DNA of 7,333 nt from contig JAITHY010000182.1 of NCBI GenBank assembly GCA_031279715.1, positions 1-7,333 on the forward strand, given 5' to 3'. Made by a program: the position numbers and the translations under genes. The notes beneath the pieces were generated by a model. The model did not search any database, was not told the DNA's origin, and saw only the letters and a list, made by a program, of their open reading frames with translations. Each line of letters starts with the position of its first letter. Within the stretch, counting starts at the first letter, position 1. Shown piece after piece: positions 1 through 5,792 of this stretch. Source of the DNA: Verrucomicrobiales bacterium. GTDB taxonomy: Bacteria > Verrucomicrobiota > Verrucomicrobiia > Methylacidiphilales > JAAUTS01.

Positions 1-431
1 TAAGCTCCATCGGCGCTATTTTCCATACCTCCGCCATTTTTTCTGTCGGCAGATAAATTCGACCTTCCTCCGACACTTACGCAGGAACTCCACAGCTTAT
101 CGCCGCGCTTCCAAGCGGAAAATTCCCCCTTCACCATCAGCGCGTACTCGAAAAAACCATTCCACAATATCTCAATGTCAGCGCGGGTCTCATGTCACAA
201 ATCCTGCCCGGCCTTGAACAACACCGGATAATCCATCGCCACACATTGTTTGTAAAACTCACATAGCCGACATCCATGTCCCCGCCCGTCACCGGCCAGA
301 GACAGCCCCGCGCCTCCTCGGTTAGCAATCACTGTTATCAACAACCCACTGATTCGCGCCTTACGCACAACCTCCAAAACACTTGGTGTCTTCATGTGAA
401 TAGTAAAAACACTATGGCAACAAACTCGCAA
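1..431 (-). pseudogene. Unrecognised or decayed reading frame interrupted by one TGA, running off the left edge
   Basis: One minus-strand frame is open from about 431 to the window edge apart from a single TGA at 195-197. The part after the TGA reads like protein (H-E-T-R-A-D-I-E-I-L-W-N-G-F-F-E-Y-A-L, then K-G-E-F-S-A-W-K-R-G-D-K-L-W), while the part before it is weaker. I recognise no family. It may be a pseudogene, or the left-hand gene may begin after the TGA, for example at the Met codon preceding V-K-G-E-F-S. Base composition is close to balanced, unlike the GC-rich genes on the right. No ribosome site is convincing. Confidence 0.25.
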
Positions 432-513
432 TCAACACCACCGCCTTGTTCCGGTTTTCAAATCCGTAGTGCCAATACAAAGATTCTTGGCAGTAGAAAT
501 CAATTCTAATAAG

Positions 514-889
514 TTATCTTTTCTTTTTGGAATATGTTGCAATATCATTTGTCCTATACTCGAACACTCCATGGGAGTTTTCGCAATGCAACATGATTGC
601 ATTATCCACCTCCTGTTTTGGCATTACATAAATAATATCCCTGGAAATGGAATAGTCTTGTTTTACCAAACCCTCTGTTTTCGCATATTTTTCCACCTCA
701 GGAAAATCCAGTGGATAACGGCCATATTGTGATTTAAACTCTTGAATCAACTGTGCAACTGCTCGCATCTCGGGTATTTTGTCGCCATGTTTTCTAAAAT
801 TACTTACTCTTGCAACGGATAAACAAACCGTCACAATACCAATAAAAAAACACGCCGATTATTTCCACAAGAATTTTTTTTATTTTCAT
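514..889 (-). pseudogene. Small pilin-like membrane-anchored protein, frameshifted in a T7 tract
   Basis: The start ATG at 889 has GGGAG 7 nt upstream (897-901). The reading begins MKIKKILVEIIGVFF and then leaves frame in a run of seven T (plus-strand A 844-850). With six T the frame continues I-G-I-V-T-V-C-L-S-V into the long open stretch that ends with TAA at 514, giving 124 residues. The repaired protein has one N-terminal membrane segment (about 6-26) followed by an alpha-helical stretch and F-K-S-Q-Y-G-R-Y-P (51-59). That layout resembles type II secretion pseudopilins and similar anchored small proteins. A shorter 106-residue product from a GTG at 834 would lose half of the membrane segment. 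The gene starts 4 bp after the RHS stop, so it is co-transcribed; as neighbour of an RHS tip it could be its immunity partner, but that is inference. The shift may be decay, a switch, or a sequencing error. Confidence 0.6.
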
Positions 890-893
890 GAGA

Positions 894-1640
894 TTACTCC
901 CAAATTGTTTTTATGGTATATGACAAAAAAACATCAAACTCCCCAATCAAAGGATTGTTATTTGATATTTCATCAAACTGCAAATCGCTCGATTCCAACT
1001 CCATTCGCATCAAAGTTTTATCATTTGGTACCGGGGATTCATATAATTCAATCCGATTGCCATACTGTATAAAAATATCCGCGTTCTCAAAAATATGAGG
1101 ATGAACAACAAGATTCAAGCTTTGCGCGGTTACAATAAAATCTGGTCGCCCATTACTTTTAAATACATCGCAATCGGCAGTCTGAAACCATGTGGTTGAA
1201 TAGGTTATCTTGCTATACCCGTCTAAAAAAACAAGTAATAGTATGGTTACTTCTTCCAATCCTAAAGGATCCAAACCACTGATTGGAACAACCAAGTAAC
1301 AATAATTATTCGCCCCGTCAGGAAACCCGCTTGGGTCGGCAGTCGTCCACCGTTGCATCGTCGGCGAATAATTCCGGTATTTGAAAACATACCCGCCAAG
1401 GTCAGCGTCGTAGGGCTTGCCTGTGTAAAAGTTACTCTCACCATTAGCGGCTTTAGTTTGTTCGTCCAGTGCTTTTTGCTCGGCTTGCGCTTTGCGATAT
1501 TCCGTCCACCATTCGACCGTTTGGTCCGGCAAGCCGGGCAGATTGTCCGTCACGGGCTTGGGCATCCGCGTTTGGGCTTGTGCGCTGACTGTCAGCGCGA
1601 TTCCAATTAACAGCGCCATTTGTTTGATTCGATTTTTCAT
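894..1640 (-). CDS. Secreted orphan RHS-repeat-associated core protein with variable C-terminal tip
   Basis: 248 residues from the ATG at 1640; the preceding TTG is in frame but less likely, and no strong ribosome site is seen. Residues 1-22 are a signal peptide (ALLIGIALTVSAQA). Residues about 70-128 are the RHS core: FYTGKPYDADLGGYVFKYRN, then RWTTADPSGFPDGANNYCY, ending in the diagnostic D-P-L-G-L (124-128). Residues 129-248 are a strand-rich tip of no family I recognise. Full-size RHS proteins have many YD repeats before the core; none are here, so this is a stand-alone core plus tip. In polymorphic toxins the region after DPxGL is the toxic effector, but a toxin function here is only inference. 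DNA for the tip is visibly AT-richer than DNA for the core, with the change near 1257. The stop TAA lies inside the leader of the next gene. Confidence 0.75.
   Translation of the reverse strand: MKNRIKQMALLIGIALTVSAQAQTRMPKPVTDNLPGLPDQTVEWWTEYRKAQAEQKALDEQTKAANGESNFYTGKPYDADLGGYVFKYRNYSPTMQRWTTADPSGFPDGANNYCYLVVPISGLDPLGLEEVTILLLVFLDGYSKITYSTTWFQTADCDVFKSNGRPDFIVTAQSLNLVVHPHIFENADIFIQYGNRIELYESPVPNDKTLMRMELESSDLQFDEISNNNPLIGEFDVFLSYTIKTIWE
897..901 (-). promoter_or_regulatory. Ribosome binding site of the pilin-like gene, overlapping the RHS gene end
   Basis: GGGAG lies 7 nt before the ATG at 889. It overlaps the last RHS sense codons (Trp-Glu) just upstream of the RHS stop at 894-896. It supports the ATG at 889 as the real start even though the frame then shifts in the T7 run. 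Confidence 0.65.
1582..1598. repeat. 17-bp perfect palindrome, iterated motif copy
   Basis: GCGCTGAC-T-GTCAGCGC is centred on 1590. It lies in the RHS-tip signal peptide codons (A-L-T-V-S-A), 50 nt downstream of the start codon. Confidence 0.9.
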
Positions 1641-1766
1641 CAATTCAAATTATTCCATTTGCAGATTAGTTTATTGCCGGCAACCTGTCACAAACAATTT
1701 TAATAAAAAAATCCAAGAAAAATTAGAGTCTATGATATTTTATCTCAACATCGCCACGCTGTTCGT
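1641..1766. other. AT-rich region upstream of the RHS-tip gene
   Basis: No gene is visible. On the minus strand, TTGAGA (1743-1748) and TAATTT (1720-1725), 17 nt apart, form a weak promoter-like pair about 80 nt upstream of the RHS start. The right half of this stretch may belong to the neighbouring dispersed repeat, so the promoter reading is weak. Confidence 0.3.
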
Positions 1767-1875
1767 CACACCCCGCCCTGCGGGCATCCCTTTACGAGCG
1801 GGGAATTGCTCTCGCCGGAGTAATTATCAACTACTCTGGTTTGGCGTCGGCGAGTATTTAATTCCCCTCTCGTAG
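1767..1875. repeat. Nested inverted repeat with adjoining GC hairpin (REP/MITE-like)
   Basis: Outer arms 1793-1807 and 1860-1874 are complementary at 14 of 15 positions. Inside them CTCGCCG (1811-1817) pairs with CGGCGAG (1848-1854), and GAGTA (1818-1822) pairs with TACTC (1832-1836), giving a branched or long imperfect hairpin. Next to the left arm, GCCC-TGC-GGGC makes a small hairpin (about 1775-1785). The CACACCCCG...GGGGAATT pattern is of a type I associate with extragenic palindromic repeats scattered through bacterial genomes. That link is inference; the base pairing is seen directly. Confidence 0.7.
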
Positions 1876-2132
1876 CGTGCGGCGATTTTGGTCGGTTTGC
1901 CGTCCGACGTTTTTTTGAAATCAAACATTCGCCCCACCAGCGCCTCCGTCACATAACACCACTCGCCAAACGGATTGCCCGCCTTCGCCAACCCCTTCGC
2001 CCACACCGTCAGTTGTTCCGCCGCCGCGCCGCTTTCCGCGCTTTGTCCCGCGCCGGGCATCCCCACGTCAAACTCACCGCCGGACCCGCCGCAATTCCCG
2101 TCATCATCAGCGGCGCGGGACTGGTGATGGAC
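1827..2132 (-). pseudogene. Unrecognised coding remnant following the autotransporter-like gene
   Basis: This frame is the direct in-frame continuation of the autotransporter-like body, separated from it by a single TGA (2133-2135), and runs to a TGA at 1827. The first 50 or so residues are Gly/Ala/Ser-rich and unconvincing. The later part (VWAKGLAKAGNPFGEW, CYVTEALVGRMFDFKK) is more protein-like, with W, C and F residues, but I recognise no family. The last 16 residues are encoded by the right arm of the inverted repeat at 1793-1874, suggesting that the repeat has cut into an older reading frame. It has no ribosome site and no ATG supported by context. It is most likely a fragment rather than a working gene. 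Confidence 0.3.
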
Positions 2133-2818
2133 TCAAACGCCGCTAACGGTGACGACAGCGGTGCCGGCGCCGCCGTTCCAAAACGTGCTCAACAATACCA
2201 GCCCCGTGTTGCCGCCGACAGTCAGCGCGCCACCGCTGACGTTCAGCAACGCGACCGTGCCGCTGACATCGTTGCGGTCGGCATTGAGAACGGAGAGACC
2301 GCCGCTGAAGTTCATGGCGCCGGAAACGAGATTGATTGAGCCGCCATGCTCCGAGCTGCCCGCCGAGTTGTTCCACGCGTCGCCGGCGAAACTCACCGCC
2401 GCGTCCGCGCCACTCACCACCATATTCCCGCGCAAGGCGACGTGCCCGCCGCCGGATGTCACCTTGCTCGCGCCGGTGATGACCCAATTCTGTGTCTGCA
2501 AGACCGACTCGGCAATGTCGAATGTCCCGCCACTGAAATGCACCACGCCCTCGTTGAACCAGTCGACGAGCATTTCACCCGCCACGGTCAGCCCGCCGTT
2601 GAACGTCAGCGTCGAGCCTGCCAGCGGCAACATATTCAGCCTGATTTGGGAAATCACGCGATTGTTAAACATCGCGCTGCCGCCGCCCGCCAGCATAATA
2701 TAATGCTCGCCGCTGACGCCGAGCAGCGTCAAGTCCGCGCCTTGGAACACGAAACTGCCGGTGCCGTTGGCGAATTGTATCGCGACATTGCCGCTATCCC
2801 GCGTCACGCCAACCCCCT

Positions 2819-2833
2819 CGCTGACCGTCAGCG
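2819..2833. repeat. 15-bp palindrome, iterated motif copy
   Basis: CGCTGAC-C-GTCAGCG is a perfect odd palindrome inside the autotransporter-like body. It encodes T-L-T-V-S-E on the minus strand. Confidence 0.85.
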
Positions 2834-2945
2834 TTTGCATCTGGGAGTCAAAGGTGTTGAACCAGGCGGCATAATTATTATCCCACGCCGCGCCGTTCCA
2901 CACCAAAAATCCGCCCGCGCCGTCGTGCCAAATGCTGCCATGTCA

Positions 2946-2956
2946 CTGACCGTCAG
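2946..2956. repeat. 11-bp palindrome, iterated motif copy at a frameshift
   Basis: CTGAC-C-GTCAG is read on the minus strand as L-T-V-S at the end of the autotransporter-like signal peptide, 44 nt from the start codon. The reading frame of the mature protein is lost at or just after this site. Confidence 0.8.
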
Positions 2957-2995
2957 CAGCAACACAGCCCGTTTGATTATCGTTATTATTTTCAT

Positions 2996-3257
2996 GGTTT
3001 GTTTTTCGTTGGTTGAAAAATAGTCCTGGCAGATTGCTTTGCCAGTCGCGAAGCGCTTTGGAAAGCCTTATTTTATGGTGGGGGAAAACAAGAACAGAAC
3101 TGTCCTCATTGCCGATTGTAACACATCAATACATCCAAACGCGGCAGCCAAGGAATCGAGACTAAAAAACTTCGTCGGCATGGGAACGAAATTCGCCCGC
3201 CGGTACCAACAAGAAAAATCGCATATCCATTTCCACTGCCAATGTCCAAAACTACTT
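2996..3257. other. Intergenic region between GH2 and the autotransporter-like gene
   Basis: This 262-bp spacer is of mixed composition and noticeably richer in A/T than its neighbours. No credible gene is visible: the open minus-strand stretch here starts inside GH2 in another frame and lacks domain-like sequence. Its only clear structure is the stem at 3026-3045. I see no promoter that I would defend. Confidence 0.45.
3026..3045 (-). terminator. Hairpin with T-tract, candidate terminator or leader attenuator
   Basis: On the minus strand CTGGCA and TGCCAG form a 6-bp stem with an 8-nt loop, followed after GACTA by five T residues. It is 213 nt past the GH2 stop and about 30 nt before the next start codon. 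It could end the GH2 transcript or act in the leader of the following gene. The stem is short and the T-tract is offset, so this is only a candidate. Confidence 0.35.
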
Positions 3258-5543
3258 TCAGTCGCGCGGCTCGCGCACGCACAGGCCGGCGTCAATGTGC
3301 TGCCCGCCTCCTTTGTTCCAGCAGCGGATGGCGATGATGTTCTCACCGTCAGCGACCGCCGCGCGCGCGGACGCCTTCAGCCCGCGGTATTCGTAAGCGT
3401 TTTGCACGCCGCCGTTGCCGTAGGCGTGGACGCCGTTGATGAACACGTCCGCGCCGTCGTCGTGGTAAATCTTCAGCACCAAATTCGCACGCCGCTCCGG
3501 CGTCAGCCCGCTGACGGTGAACTTGCGCCGCAGCCAGATTTCGCCCGCGCCCTGCCACGGCGTGTTGGTCACCGTTTGGTGCGCCCGCCCGAAACCGCCC
3601 CTGCCCTCGCTCCACGCCGCGTCGTTGTAATCCAGCTTGCGCCAGTCGCCGCCCTCCGGCTTCACCATCGTGTGTTTCCACAACTGCGGCTCATCGTCAG
3701 CGGCGGGCATGACAGCCTTGTACGCCGGCGGGGCGAACTTGAACTTGTTGACTTTCTTAATCCGCGCGAAATCGCACTTCGGCACGCGGTCATAGGTCAG
3801 CAGCCCGTTCACCTCCGTCATCACGTCCGTCAACTGCGTGTACACCGACGCGCTCATGCCGCGCTCGTCGCGGAACTTTTGCACCCGCGCGAAAAAGTCC
3901 GCGTACAAGAACACCAGGTCATCGCCGCTCTCCACGTTCGAGTAACCGCCGCCGCGCTGTTCCCACATATGGCCCTCGACGCGGTAGCCGATGCCGCCGT
4001 ACTCGCCGCACGCAATCGCCTGGTTGGGAAATGTATTCTCGGGGCAGGTCGGCGGCGGGTAGGCGTGGCGGTCGTTGAAGTCCGCCAGCCCGAAGTTCTC
4101 GTCCCCGCTCGCCTCGTTGATGAGCCGCGTCGGGTCGAGGCTCCGCACCGCGTTGACCATCCGCGCCGTGTACGCCCGCCCCTGCTCAGTGTCAGCGTCC
4201 GAGCGGCTCTTGCGCTCGTGCGCGTCGAACTGTCCCTGGCTCTCGTTGAACGTCACCCACGCGATGATGCTCGGATGGTTGAACAAACCGCCGACCATGC
4301 GCCGCAGCTCCAGCTCGTACTGGTCCTTCTCCAGCGCGGGGCGCGGGCCGTCGCCGAAGTAGGAGTTCTCCGACGGCATGTCCTGCCACACCAGCAGCCC
4401 GAGTTTGTCCGCCCAATAGTACCACCGCTGCGGCTCGACCTTGATGTGCTTGCGCGACATGTTGAACCCCAGCGCCTTGGTCTGCTCAATGTCGAACTTC
4501 AGCGCCTCCTCGGTCGGCGACGTGTAAATGCCATCGGGCCAGAAACCCTGGTCGAGCACGCCCGCTTGAAACACGAACTCGTTGTTGAGAAAAACTTTCC
4601 TCACCCCGCCCACGTCGCGCAACTCGATTTTTCTCATGCCGAAATAACTCGTCACGCTGTCGGTCACCTTGCCGTCCTTGGTGAGCGTCAGCGCGAGGTC
4701 GTACAAGAACGGTTGCTCCGGCGACCACAACTTCGCGTTCGGCAACGGCACCACCAACTCCGTGTCCGCCGCGCCGGAAAACTCCTTCACCACCGCCGCG
4801 CCCTCCAGCACCCTGCCGCTGACCGTCACCCCCTGCGGCGCGGACACGCTGACGGTGAGCCTCAAGGCCCCGCCGTCCACGTCCGGCGTCATCCGCAGCG
4901 ACCGCACGCTGACGCGGTCCGCCGGCTCCAGCCACACCGTCTGCCAAATGCCCGTCGTCGGCGTGTACATAATGCCGTTCGGCTTCGTCGTCTGCTTGCC
5001 GCGCGGCTGGCCGCCGGCCTCCGTCGGGTCGAACACGCGCACAATAAGCTCCTGCTGACCGTCAGCGCGCAACGCCTCCGTGATGTCCAGCGCGAACGGG
5101 TCATACCCGCCCTTGTGCGTGCCGAGGCTCCTGCCGTTGACAAAAACTTCCGCCTCATAATCCACCGCGCCGAAATGCAGCCACACACGCTTGCCCGCCC
5201 ACGCCGCCGGCACGCTGAAGGTGCGCCGGTACCACAGCCGGTCATGATGCTCCATCACGCCGGACAACGCCGACTCCACCGCGAACGGCACCAAAATTTT
5301 CCCCGGCAAATTCCTCCCCACCGGCGCCGCGTCCGCGCCCGGCTGGACCTGCCAGATGCCGTTCAAATTCAGCCACTCCCCGCGCACTAACTGCGGGCGC
5401 GGATACTCCGGCAGCGGCAATTTGGGGTCAATATCAGCGGCGAAACGCGTCATGATGGGCGCCTGTTTGGGTTGCCAGCCGTCAATATCAGCGGCGCTGA
5501 CGGTCAGCGCCGCCGCGAACAAGAGCGGGAATATGTTTTTCAT
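3258..5543 (-). CDS. Secreted glycoside hydrolase family 2 protein with extra C-terminal module
   Basis: 761 residues from the ATG at 5543. The frame is open further upstream, but MKNIFPLLFAAALTVSA is a clear signal peptide (residues 1-17) and the upstream residues are low-complexity intergenic read-through. Order of parts: sugar-binding jelly roll (about 52-208, with WLNLNGIWQ at 57-65 and the HFGAVDYEAEVFVNG stretch at 123-137), Ig-like domain (about 209-308), TIM barrel (about 309-590). The acid/base is read as Glu434 in TFNES and the nucleophile as Glu514 in CGEYGG, 80 residues apart as is usual for GH2. A C-terminal beta-sandwich follows (about 612-761: WRKLDYNDAAW, DDGADVFINGVHAYG, GGGQHIDAGLCV) and resembles the galactose-binding-like modules appended to many PVC enzymes. 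Activity could be beta-galactosidase, beta-glucuronidase or beta-mannosidase; nothing here decides. It lies in the same orientation as GH27. The stop is TGA. Confidence 0.9.
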   Translation of the reverse strand: MKNIFPLLFAAALTVSAADIDGWQPKQAPIMTRFAADIDPKLPLPEYPRPQLVRGEWLNLNGIWQVQPGADAAPVGRNLPGKILVPFAVESALSGVMEHHDRLWYRRTFSVPAAWAGKRVWLHFGAVDYEAEVFVNGRSLGTHKGGYDPFALDITEALRADGQQELIVRVFDPTEAGGQPRGKQTTKPNGIMYTPTTGIWQTVWLEPADRVSVRSLRMTPDVDGGALRLTVSVSAPQGVTVSGRVLEGAAVVKEFSGAADTELVVPLPNAKLWSPEQPFLYDLALTLTKDGKVTDSVTSYFGMRKIELRDVGGVRKVFLNNEFVFQAGVLDQGFWPDGIYTSPTEEALKFDIEQTKALGFNMSRKHIKVEPQRWYYWADKLGLLVWQDMPSENSYFGDGPRPALEKDQYELELRRMVGGLFNHPSIIAWVTFNESQGQFDAHERKSRSDADTEQGRAYTARMVNAVRSLDPTRLINEASGDENFGLADFNDRHAYPPPTCPENTFPNQAIACGEYGGIGYRVEGHMWEQRGGGYSNVESGDDLVFLYADFFARVQKFRDERGMSASVYTQLTDVMTEVNGLLTYDRVPKCDFARIKKVNKFKFAPPAYKAVMPAADDEPQLWKHTMVKPEGGDWRKLDYNDAAWSEGRGGFGRAHQTVTNTPWQGAGEIWLRRKFTVSGLTPERRANLVLKIYHDDGADVFINGVHAYGNGGVQNAYEYRGLKASARAAVADGENIIAIRCWNKGGGQHIDAGLCVREPRD
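5054..5066. repeat. 13-bp palindrome, iterated motif copy
   Basis: GCTGAC-C-GTCAGC lies inside the GH2 gene and is read as Ala-Asp-Gly-Gln (RADGQQ, residues 159-164). This is a different codon phase from the signal-peptide copies, so the peptide is not what is conserved. Confidence 0.85.
5491..5513. repeat. 23-bp perfect odd palindrome (longest copy of the iterated motif)
   Basis: The centre base is G5502. The 11-nt arm GCGGCGCTGAC is mirrored exactly on the other side. It lies within the GH2 signal peptide codons, where the minus strand reads A-A-L-T-V-S-A-A, 41 nt downstream of the start codon. It is the most extended copy of the GCTGAC-N-GTCAGC family in the window. Confidence 0.9.
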
Positions 5544-5792
5544 CACCCGTGAAAAATATCCCCCGCCGCCGCGCGCGGCAATAAAAACATGATGTCCAGA
5601 ACCACTCCCCATGTCCAAACCTACTGCCGTTTTTTTCAGCGGCGCAGCATTGCCCGCCGCGCTGGTTGTCCCGCGGAGTATGGAACGCGGACATCCTGTC
5701 CGCCAGCGGACGGGACGTCCGCGCTCCATAATCACAAACAAAACCCTTGCGCGGCTCCTTGCGCGCATCTTTTTGCAAATCCGCTCCAGCGG
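5544..5792. other. Intergenic region between GH27 and GH2 genes
   Basis: This 249-bp spacer has no credible gene. It contains the 52-nt hairpin described separately (5679-5730) and a perfect 12-bp GC palindrome (5568-5579) about 25 nt upstream of the GH2 start. A weak stem on the minus strand (5 bp, 5749-5753 with 5762-5766) is followed by a T-rich stretch and could be a poor terminator for the GH27 transcript. I see no convincing minus 35/minus 10 pair for the GH2 gene. TTGGAC on the minus strand near 5620 is the best minus 35 candidate but lacks a good partner. Confidence 0.5.
5679..5730. repeat. 52-nt near-perfect hairpin, dispersed-repeat-like
   Basis: The arms 5679-5703 and 5706-5730 are 25 nt each and are reverse complements except for three positions. 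All three can be read as G-U wobbles in RNA on one strand. The loop is 2 nt. No T-run follows on either strand, so a rho-independent terminator is unlikely. The structure looks like an extragenic palindromic or miniature repeat placed in an intergenic gap. I have the impression that similar TATGGA...TCCATA hairpins recur in PVC-group genomes, but that is recollection and not shown here. Confidence 0.8.

Larger units (their letters stand above)
2133..2995 (-). pseudogene. Autotransporter-like beta-strand repeat exoprotein, frameshifted after the signal peptide
   Basis: An ATG at 2995 begins a signal peptide (MKIITIIKRAVLLLTVS) that stays open only into unrelated residues. The protein-like body is in another frame: it is open from 2942 to the TGA at 2133 and starts H-G-S-I-W-H-D-G-A-G-G. 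The two join if one base is gained or two are lost near 2942-2950, which is exactly where a copy of the GCTGAC-N-GTCAGC motif lies. The body is about 269 residues, very rich in Gly, Ala, Ser, Val and Thr, with alternating hydrophobic strands (TVSGGALTVGGN, LTLLGVSGEHYIML). This is as expected for a secreted right-handed beta-helix of the autotransporter-associated or PEP-CTERM type. It ends abruptly at VTVSGV without a membrane barrel or a PEP-CTERM tail. In another frame after the stop, T-S-P-A-P-L-M-M-T-G-I-A-A-G is protein-like, hinting at a second frameshift near 2130. No Shine-Dalgarno is seen. A sequencing error is an alternative to decay. Confidence 0.6.

Noticed and set aside
1793..1874. 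tRNA-like cloverleaf in the inverted repeat
   Set aside because: There is no T-loop consensus, no plausible anticodon arm and no acceptor-end CCA context. The outer stem is 15 bp, too long for a tRNA acceptor.
195..2135. TGA recoding (read as an amino acid), suggested by two in-frame TGAs within open stretches
   Set aside because: GH2 ends in TGA at a natural protein end with a further in-frame stop shortly after. No conserved domain in the window needs a read-through TGA. Decay explains both cases.
2013..3023. Plus-strand open frames opposite the autotransporter-like gene
   Set aside because: The minus-strand reading gives regular beta-strand Gly/Ser/Thr repeats after a signal peptide, while the plus readings are Pro- or Arg-rich without structure.
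3039..5390. Very long open frame on the plus strand opposite GH2
   Set aside because: It mirrors the GC-rich codon pattern of the minus-strand GH2 gene, is extremely rich in Arg, His, Val and Pro, and has no recognisable domain. The minus strand has complete catalytic motifs.
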